Shown in pieces: positions 1 through 8,245 of a stretch of DNA of 64,000 nucleotides. The translations under genes and the position numbers were made by a program. The notes under the pieces were generated by a model, which was not told where the DNA came from, searched no databases, and was given only the letters and a program-made list of their open reading frames with translations. The DNA is from Warburgia ugandensis (Eukaryota > Streptophyta > Magnoliopsida > Canellales > Canellaceae), in the NCBI GenBank assembly GCA_035236585.1, contig CP141136.1, positions 57,491,136-57,555,135 of the forward strand, read 5' to 3'. Numbering within the stretch: position 1 is the stretch's first letter; each line of letters opens with the position of its first letter.

Positions 1-619
1 ATCATGAGCAAGTGTATTAGCCAAAGGCTGAAATGATACAGATCAACCATATTGATGATGCGTGCCGGCCATTTGGCCATACACCTTTGACACGTATTCT
101 CATGACCCCAAAACAGAGCAATAACTAATGGTGCAACTATGTCTTAGCTTTTAATTCTATCTTTAAACAATGATTATTTATGTATCTTCTTCTCCAATTG
201 AAAACTAGGATTTTGTAACTTTAACACAGACCATATCTAGTGCTCTGCCACGTAGATGGATCACCAACAGTTTGCTTGTTTGCCAGATCGTTTGTTACTA
301 ATTAATCCCATGCACTTTGCCCAGAGGACTGATGAAATAAAGTAACAAACAATAGAAGACCAAAGAAAATAGTAGAAACATGAATAATTGTATACACAGA
401 TCAAGTCAAAGTTTCTTGTAAAGAATTAAAAAGAGTCATTCTATGCACAACCCCACCACACACCAAAAAATGAAGGAAAAAAAAAAAACAGGTACATAGA
501 CCAATACATGTAACTTTAGCTATGTAATAAAACAAATAAATGAATAATTGTAAATAAATACAAGAACATAGAATGAAGAAGAAACAATCTGTAATTAAAC
601 AATTAAATAATAATATATT
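1..619. other. AT-rich stretch without recognised gene
   Basis: No coding region or structured RNA was recognised. The stretch is AT-rich with short A-runs. Terminal exons of the minus-strand CDCA7-like gene could lie beyond this edge, but none is visible here. Confidence 0.5.
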
Positions 620-652
620 CTACAATCTGTCATTGGAAGGTGGAGCACAATT

Positions 653-1176
653 CATCGTCATCAAGACCTTATCCCAATTAGGGGTCGGCCACATGAATCT
701 TATTCCTCCATTCCACTCTATTAAATACCATAGTTTCATTTAGTCTCAAAGTTTTTAAATCTTTCCTCACCACTTCTATCCACGTTCTTTTGGGCCTTCT
801 CCTTGCCCTTTTAGAACCTTCTACTTGTATTGCCTCACTCCTAACTGGTGCCGTTATTGGTCTCCTTTGGACATGTCCAAACCATCTAAGTCTAATCTCC
901 CTCATCTTATTACCTATTGGTGCTACCCCTAAATTTCCTCTAATATTTTCATTTCTAATTATGTCCTTTCTTGTCGTACCACTCATCCATCTCAACATCC
1001 TCATTTCTGCGATGCTCATCCTATGAGTATCATGTTCCTTAACTGGCCAACACTCTGATCCATAGAGCATGGCCGGCCTTATAGCCATCCTATAGAATTT
1101 TCCTTTTAGTTTGAGTGGCACCCACCGATCACATAAAACTTGAGATGCACATCTCCATTTGTTCCAACTAGCTTAA
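653..1176 (-). mobile_element. RTE-type LINE, 5'-truncated 3' end
   Basis: The minus strand is open for about 165 codons into the stop at 678-680 and encodes the C-terminal end of a plant RTE-clade reverse transcriptase. Landmarks are GKFYRMAIRPAMLYGSECW, EMRMLRWMSG, LRWFGHVQRRP and RRRPKRTW. A short 3' tail follows the stop, with the GGGATAAGG-like motif and a trinucleotide-like terminus usual for plant RTEs. A 9-bp direct repeat AGCACAATT (644-652 and 1177-1185) brackets it and fits a target site duplication. Only about 0.5 kb of an element normally over 3 kb remains, as expected for target-primed insertion with 5' truncation. The uninterrupted reading frame suggests it is not very ancient. 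It has no host function. Confidence 0.9.
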
Positions 1177-1217
1177 AGCACAATTAAAGAACAGAATGAA
1201 AGTCTATTAATACACTG

Positions 1218-1218
1218 C

Positions 1219-1275
<57 letters not shown>

Positions 1276-1276
1276 G
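1218..1276. repeat. (ATA)n microsatellite
   Basis: About 19 uninterrupted ATA/AAT triplets in copy 1 of the tandem duplication. The corresponding site in copy 2 (near 1645) has only a short AATAA stretch. Confidence 0.95.
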
Positions 1277-1915
1277 TCTCCTCAAATCTTTCTGAAAACA
1301 TGTCATCCAATGCATAATGAATGTTTCATGTTAAACAATTTATCCATAAAAGTAAAGTCCTGAAAGAAAGACCAGAACCGGAACATCCTCAAACTTCTTG
1401 AAGCCAACTTCAAATCATTGATTCATGCTTCTAATATTTTCCTTTGTGGTGAAATTGATCTACCTTGATTTACGTCATAAGAGCCTATATCAAGAACGCA
1501 TTGAAACATGGGAAAAATAAAGTGAAAAATGAGGTCTACATATTCAACTGACATGATGCAATATATTTGGAAATAAGTACTTTTAATAGACAATTGTCAA
1601 GGGGTGGAGCACTATTAAAGAACAGAAGAAATGTTTATTGACATACTTTGCATAGTAATAAAAGAGTCTCCTCAGATGTTGTTGAAAACATGTTATCCAA
1701 TGTCGAATGTGTGTTTTATGTCTAACAATTTATCCATAAAAGAAGAGTGCTGAAAAATAAACTAGAACCATAACATCCTCAATCTTTTCTTTTGTGATGA
1801 AGTTGATCTACTTTGAATTGTATAATTAGAGCATGTTACAAGAAATCAGTCAAACATGGGAAAATAAAATGAAAAATAACATCAATGCATTCAACTGACA
1901 TGACACAATGTGAAA

Positions 1916-3235
1916 CCAGGGGCAAGGCATCATTCCCAGATCTAGAGTGTCCATCATACCACGTGGTAGGTACACTAGGCTAATGGAGACTCTACTTGGC
2001 AGGTCTAGTACCTTGGCCCGTCCCAGCCTTCCAGCTCTCTGGAGCTACCATGCATATTCCCACAGAACCCTAGAGAAATGATGGTCACGATGAATGTTTC
2101 TGTGAACTTGGTATGGATCTCCTATCAACCAATGTGGCCTGTATCAGTTCATACATCAAGTGTATCAGCCAAAAGACTTAACAGTTGACATGGGACTGAT
2201 ATGCATGGGATATTTTCCAAACATGATATGAGAGTGTCGATGTTGTTTGGACCTTGCTGATACAGATACATACCCAGCAACAAATGCCCACAGTGGAAAT
2301 CTTATGTTAGAGAGTTCAATAGGTATAATCACTCAAAATTCAGATGAAACAGATGAGGCAGCCTTCAATTGATTTTACAGTCTCTGTCTTGTTTTTCAAT
2401 GCTGGTGGCTAGTAGCTAGTAGAAGATCTATTGTGTATTGCTGCCTCTAGGGCCACTATTGTACTGTCTCAAGCAGTTCCATTATGGATCATCAAGCTAT
2501 TCACCAGCTGTACAATAAGGAGTTTCTTTTGGTTCTTCAAATGTGTGGAGGTTTCTTCTCAACGCAGTCTAGATCTACTAACCATGAGGTGCATGCAAAG
2601 CAAGAGGAGGGTTCAACTTGCAAAGCCTTTTGACTTCTGTATCCTTAATATCTGCACCAGTAGTTGGCCTGCTGCTGCAGTAGACCACATAGGTCTCTTA
2701 TCTTCTTTTTTTTCCTTAATAAAACTTTCATTCTTCAAGAAAGAAAACAAATAAATAAACAACTTAACAGCACATGCCAACAGCAGAAAAGCAACTCTGT
2801 TAGTCAAACAGCAGTAACTTGCAATCCAACCTTTCAAATGATAAGAATTTTCAAAATTGAGCTAAGCCTTATAGCCTATTCAGGAGCCTCACCTATGATA
2901 TCCTGCATTTGAGGATGTTTATGGGTGTGCTTTGCCTTAACTCCTGAAAAAAGGAGATGATCAGAACTTGAAATCCCCACATCTAATTACTCATTTGGCA
3001 TCTACAACTAACCTTCAGCCTGGAGAACTAAACAACCTTTTAGACATAGAAAGTGGTAGAACTGATGCTTCACTCCTCGTAAAGCATACAGTTCTGAAAT
3101 CCAACAACACTTAAGGAACAGTAGTGGTGACAACCTTGAGATGGGAGAAACGATGCATCTCCTTAAATTAGATAAGATAAGCAAGGAATCATAATAATCA
3201 CCCTTCCTCAATATGGAATTATCCACTAGTTAGGA
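1916..3235. other. Unassigned region between the tandem duplication and the hAT palindrome
   Basis: No gene recognised. A plus-strand frame from 2431 to 2754 and short minus-strand frames (2613-2837, 3008-3226) resemble no family I know and have no convincing splice context. The region could be intron or 3' flank of the minus-strand CDCA7-like gene, whose last exon is not located. Confidence 0.4.
3228..3235. repeat. Left 8-bp target site duplication of the hAT palindrome
   Basis: AGTTAGGA directly left of the element; identical to 7266-7273. An 8-bp duplication is the hallmark of hAT insertion. Confidence 0.8.
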
Positions 3236-3689
3236 GCTATGTAGTTAGAAGCACAAGCACACCTAGGCACAAGGGGGTGTGCCTAGAGGGCATAGGTGCG
3301 TGCCTGAATCACGAGACACAAAAATAACCAAAAAATCCTTTAAAAAATTAAGAAAACATAAAGACATAATTCTATGAACAAAACAATACATAAGTATAGT
3401 CAAGTCAAATAACTTTTAAGAGTTTAAGACTACTCACTCAGTCATTCCTGTAGGGACCTTCAAATTATCATCAAAGCTATTATAATCCTCATCAACATAT
3501 CCAACAGGAGCACCACCTTGACCTTGCAACTCCTTAGAACCAATTTCCTCCTTTAGTTCTACAACTATCTGAGACTTGTTCCTTTGGCCTAGGCTCTATT
3601 TCCTCTACCTCTGATACTGCCTAATGGGAGGAGCAACATGTGAACTAGTTCTAGTAGCACACTCAACGTCACCCTATGTTGAGGTTATA

Positions 3690-5045
3690 ATCTAGATGGA
3701 CAAGGTCATCCAAAGCATCTGCTCATCAACCTTTCTTAATGAAATAAGATTTGTATATGTTGGCGATCTTCATGTTAATGGTGGAGACATTGATTATATT
3801 GAATGTATACTAGATCGTTCAATGTTTTTGCTTACAACCTATTTCTCTTCTTTGTGCGAAGCTGCAACAAAATGTCAAATTATATATAATGATTGGAAAT
3901 TAAATTATTGATCTATAAATTAATAAAGTAAGACTTACATTCTCAAAGACACTAGTTCCACTCACAAGGTTTGGAAGAGGACTTTGATAGCAAGTTTTTG
4001 AAAATTTGGATATTAAGCCCCAAAAGTGACCCACCACTCACCTAGGACAGCCCCAGTGCATGAAGCTCCCGCCTATGTGGGGTCCAAGGAAGGGGCGGAC
4101 CACAAGGGCCTATAGTAGGCAGCCTTATCTTGCATTTTGCAAGAGGCTGATTCCACACCTTGAACCCGTGACCTCAAGGTCACATGACAACAACTTTTAC
4201 TATTGCGCCAATGCTCCCCTTCACCCACCACTCACCTACAGAAGTTAAATAACAAATAAAACTTAAGAAATAAAAACATAAATTAAGAAAATTTAACACT
4301 TAAAAAAAATATTTATAAAAGACTTACAAGGAGTCATTGTCTTTCTCTTCAATTTAACCAAGTCATTTGCAAACAAGACTATCACATGTTTGTATGGGCC
4401 TAACTCGTCAATCACATTACTTGCATCATCCTGATTTGCAGATAAGATATTGATGGTATCAAATAAGGGCTGCTTGATAAATCTATTAACATTAGTATTT
4501 TCTTACCTATCGTAATAAAATACAAGATTAAGACTATGAGTAGTTGCATGCAAGAGTTGACAGAGCTAATTCGTCCATCAAAGCTATCTTTAGTACAGCC
4601 TTAATAGGTGGTGTCATTATCTTCAAACAAAATAAAATATTATTCCAAAAGAAGTTATGGCGAACAATGTTCTATACTCTTTGACCGATCAACATTACTT
4701 CATGTATTGTTGCTTCATGCTTGACAGTAGAACTTCCTCAATTCCGCACTCTCATTGTAGATACTCTCTAAGCTCAAGAAGTTTGTGGCAAAACAGGCAA
4801 GTGCAGGTCTGACCAATTCTCTTTGCTTGGTTATTGTTTTCATCAGATGAAGGACATGGGTGTGACTATATATGAAAACAATCATTGCCTTTGCTGGTCT
4901 CCTGACATGCTCTACTTTAAGCAATTTTCCAATGTCTTCCAACATCAAATCAACACGATGTACTACATAAGGTATCCAAGGTAAATGCTTCCTTATTGTA
5001 AGCAGCTCCCTACAACTACATATTTGATGCATTGTCTATGATTAC
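3690..5045 (-). pseudogene. hAT transposase fragment, left arm
   Basis: The minus strand carries the C-terminal half of a hAT transposase. The clearest piece, 4715-5032, has the motif VDLMLEDIGKL, then KAMIVFIYSHTHVLHLM, RELVRP and FATNFLSLESI, the order seen in the catalytic region of plant hAT proteins of the TTF-type/hAT-C group. Further on (4250-4030) the EWW-like start of the hAT dimerisation domain is split by a SINE. Several stops and frame changes make it non-coding. It is the inverted partner of 5290-6360. Confidence 0.8.
4029..4238 (-). mobile_element. Au-type SINE with 16-bp target duplications
   Basis: The SINE body (4045-4222) reads on the minus strand as a tRNA-derived SINE: a GGGAGC-type start, a pol III B-box-like segment (GGTCACGGGTTCAAGG), GCCTCTTGCAAAATGCAAG, TAGGCCCTTGTGG and a 3' end of GGGAGCTTCATGCACTGG type. 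These match the plant Au SINE consensus as I remember it. Perfect 16-bp direct repeats ACCCACCACTCACCTA (4029-4044, 4223-4238) prove insertion. The target is the transposase dimerisation-domain sequence of the left hAT arm; the right arm has the uninterrupted site near 6250. Confidence 0.93.
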
Positions 5046-5090
5046 CTATAATAGGTAATGAAATTCAAAAGTAACTATTAAAATTCTTAT

Positions 5091-5224
5091 ATAATAAATT
5101 TTTAACGAAAACATATTTCATCTTCTAACCCTATTTTCACTTCTATTAAAAGCTCAAAAGGTGAAAACGACTATTTCTCTTGAATCTTTCACAAATCTAA
5201 GCAAAACATAACCTATGTAGTTAG
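5091..5224. other. Spacer between the inverted hAT arms
   Basis: About 130 bp with no counterpart in the arms. Its right edge (5203-5224) carries a motif containing CTATGTAGTTAG that recurs, inverted and extended to 22 bp, at 7086-7107, the outer edge of the right arm. Confidence 0.6.
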
Positions 5225-5289
5225 ATGAAATTATATTTTCATTAAAAAAATTAATATATAAAAGTTTTAATAGTTACTCTTGAATTTTA

Positions 5290-6360
5290 TTGCCTATTAC
5301 AAGCCATCACAGACAATGCATCAAATTATGTAACTTTAGAAAAATGCTTACAAATAAGAAGAAAACATTTATTTTAAATACCTTGTGCAACATACAATGT
5401 TGATTTGATGTTAGAAGACATTGGAAATTTGTCGAAGATAGAGTATGTCATGACTCAAACAAAGGCAATGATTGTTTCCATATACAATCACACACATGTC
5501 CTGCATTTGATGAGAACAATGATCAAGCAAAGATAATTGGTCAAACCTACAATCCTGCATTTCGCCACAAACTTCTTGAGCTCAGAGAGCATCCACAATG
5601 TGAGTGCAATATTGAGGGAAATATTCCACTATGAAGCATGAAACAACAATAAATGAAGCAACACGATGTTCAATCAAAGAGTGCAGAACATTGTAAGTCG
5701 TAGCTCTTTCTAAAACAATATTTTATTTTGTTTGAAGATAATAGCACCACTTGTAGAGGTATTGAGGCTGGTGGATACCAAAGAAAGGCCTACAATGAAC
5801 TGTATTTACAAAGTCATCACATTGGCCAAGGAAAAAATTAGAACAATTCTTAAAGATAATGAGCAACATACCACCTATATTTGTAGCATTGTAGATAGTA
5901 GATGGACATCAATTCTATCAACCCTTGCATGTAGTTGATTATTATCTTAACCTTGCAATCTATTACAATAAGCAAGAAGGCATTAAAGACAATAGATTTA
6001 TCAAGCAAAACCTATTTGATACCATTAATACCCTATCCACAAATCAAGATGATGAAGTAAGGTGATTAACGAGATATGCCTATATAAACGTGCAATAAAC
6101 TTGTTCGCAAATGACTTAACTAAATTGAAGAGAAAGACAATGGCTCCTTTTAAGTCTTTTATAATTTCAAATCTTCTTTTTTGAGTGTTAAATTTTCTTA
6201 ATTTATGTTTTTATTTCTTATGTGTTAATTGTTATTTAACTTCTGTAGGCGAGTGGTGGGTCACTTTTGGGGTTGAATGTCCAATTCTTCAAAAACTTAC
6301 TATCAAAGTCCTCTCCTAAACCTTGCAAGCAGAACTAGTGTCTTTGAGAATGTAAGTCTT
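5290..6360 (+). pseudogene. hAT transposase fragment, right arm
   Basis: Read on the plus strand it begins with a TDNASNYV-like segment (near 5310, a hallmark of the hAT catalytic core). It continues with KIIAPLVEVLRLVD and RPTMNCIYKVITLAKEKI (5732-5938), then SRWTS, and ends with EWWVTFG...PILQKLTIKVLS (6250-6325), the start of the hAT dimerisation domain. Stops and frame shifts split it, for example after RWTSILSTLACS at 5936-5938. There is no upstream N-terminal half. It is a degenerate copy of the left arm but without the SINE. Confidence 0.82.
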
Positions 6361-7265
6361 ATTTTACTAATGTATAGATCATTCTAATTTGCAATCATTC
6401 CATATAATTTGACATTTTATTACAACTTCACACAAAGAAGAGAAATAATTTGCACGCAAAAACATTGAATGATCTGGTATATGTTTAATATAATCAACGT
6501 CTCTACTATCAACATAAAGATCGTTTAAGATCACAAACATATACAAATCCTATTTCATAGAAAAGGTTGATGAAAATGATGAGTGGTGGATGACGTAATC
6601 CATCCAGATTATAACCTCACATGAGGTAACACTTAGTGTGCCACTAAAACAAGTTCACATGTTGCTCCCACTAGGCAATACTGAAGGCAGAGAAGACAGA
6701 GCTTGGATCAGAGGAATAAGTCTCAGGTAATTGCAAAACCTGAGGAAATTGGTTCTAAGGAGGACACTAAGGAGCTGTAAAGTTAGGGTGATGGTCCTGT
6801 TAGATATGTTGATGAATATTATGATAGCTCTGATGATAATCTAAACCCTAAAGATCCCTTTAAGAATGACTAAAGTGAGTAGTCTTAAACTTTTAAAAGT
6901 TATTTAACTTGACTATGCTTATATATTATCTTGTTCATAGAAAATTGCACATTAAAGTAATATTTTATCATAGATTTATGTTTTTATTTTTTCTTACTTT
7001 TTTAGGATTTTTTGGTTATTTTTGTGCCTTGTGATTCAAGCACATGCCTAGGCCCTCTAGGCTCTACGTGCACCCCCTTGTGCCTCTAACTACATAGGTT
7101 ATGTTTTAACCAATCATCAGTTGCACCCAAGAGTCGAAGGCACGCCTAAACTAAGGAGCACCCAAGCGTGCACCTAAGCACTAGCGCCTTGACTCCCCTA
7201 CAATTCTTAGCCACCTAGGCGATGGACTTGCAACTTGCACCTAGGTGCACCTTTAACTACATAGA

Positions 7266-7273
7266 AGTTAGGA
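7266..7273. repeat. Right 8-bp target site duplication of the hAT palindrome
   Basis: AGTTAGGA, identical to 3228-3235. Confidence 0.8.
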
Positions 7274-8245
7274 ATATAAGGACTACTCTAAATGACTAAC
7301 ATCAAAATGCACAAATCTCTTGAGCTATTAATCCAGAATTTCCAAAAATAAAATTAAAGTTCTCTAAATTTTCCTTCAAATGTTCTCGAGGATCAACAAT
7401 AATCTTCAACACTTAAGATCTGTCAAACCATGTTGAGTTCCTATAGCTTCCCCCAATTTATGGCTGATAAGGAGAGAAGTATAGCCAAATAGACACAAAA
7501 AAATGTTCCACAAAAACCAACAATAGGGAAAAGAATTTCATTAGCTTCTGGCTGGTAGGTTTCTATAATCCTTGCAGTTTTCCAGTGATTGCTAACAGCA
7601 TGTAAATAAGTAAAGAAGACCAAAAAAAAAAAAAACAAATGAAAAGTAAGGTGGAGAAGAAAGAAAAGAAGAATTATGAAGCCTATAAATCATTGCACAT
7701 ATCTTCTATGAAGTCAAACAAAGTGAAAGGGACATTACAGAAGTTCTTAATTGAGTGTTAATAGAAAAAAACCAAAGGGTGTGCGTAGTAACAGAACCCA
7801 TGAACTCCCCATACTACAACCAAAATTCAAGGTTAAGATTAACCTTTTAAGGAAGAGGGTAATCTACTTGTAAGTGAAGTGCCAAATTCATAATCTTTAC
7901 ACCTAAACAGATTCCACTAACATATTGTACAAGAAAAAGTGATAGAAATTAAAAAGATGAAGAATTACCAAACATGAGCTTCAAAGCATGCAGAAAATTA
8001 TAAGAAAAAGAGAGAATTAACAAAATGCTTTCAAGACACAAGAAATTTTAACTTTCCACTATTTGCTAGACAATGAATCTCTCAGAATATCAGAATGCAG
8101 CAGTGTTATACAGCAATGCACTAATTAGAATATAATACAGCTACTACTTGACAAACATAGCATCATAATCAGAAGGCTTTTTGACCAGAAGTGTTCAGTG
8201 GAAACATGTTGCAAGAAGATAGACAAAGATAACAATAAGCTGAAG
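7274..8245. other. AT-rich stretch left of the last recognised CDCA7-like exon
   Basis: No exon of the minus-strand gene was recognised here: no match to the usual downstream motif of plant relatives (an RSDAVRTEP-like stretch followed by a W-x-L segment). It may be 3' UTR or a large intron. Confidence 0.4.

Larger units (their letters stand above)
620..1915. repeat. Diverged tandem duplication (two copies), copy 1 interrupted by a LINE
   Basis: Copy 1 runs from about 620 to 1575 with a LINE removed from 653-1176. Copy 2 runs from about 1580 to 1915. Shared landmarks in the same order are GGTGGAGCAC, a TTAAAGAACAGAA block, TCTCCTCA, AACAATTTATCCATAAAAG, a GAACATCCTCAA-like block, AACATGGGAAAA and ATTCAACTGACATGA. 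Without the LINE the unit is about 430 bp. The copies differ by many substitutions and small indels, so the duplication is old. Copy 1 also holds an ATA microsatellite that copy 2 lacks. Confidence 0.75.
3236..7265. mobile_element. hAT-derived palindromic element
   Basis: A 4.03-kb element flanked by perfect 8-bp direct repeats AGTTAGGA. It begins GCTATGTAGTTAGAAG and its far end, read on the minus strand, begins TCTATGTAGTTAAAGG, giving terminal inverted repeats around CTATGTAGTTA. Two arms of about 1.8 kb (3236-5090 and 5225-7100) are inverted copies of one another around a spacer of about 130 bp. Each arm carries the same piece of a hAT transposase, from the core to the dimerisation domain, pointing outwards. 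Neither arm has the N-terminal zinc-finger part. Beyond 7100 the right side has about 165 bp of extra GC-richer terminal DNA without counterpart at the left end. The element cannot encode an active transposase. Confidence 0.8.

Noticed and set aside
2431-2754. 107-codon plus-strand frame
   Set aside because: No family resemblance, no splice or promoter context; another frame through the same stretch (from the ATG at 2484) is equally plausible, so neither is called.
4045-4222. Possible tRNA gene (B-box-like sequence, also in the 13.5-14.2 kb units)
   Set aside because: The tRNA-like part belongs to a SINE with target duplications and cannot form a full cloverleaf.
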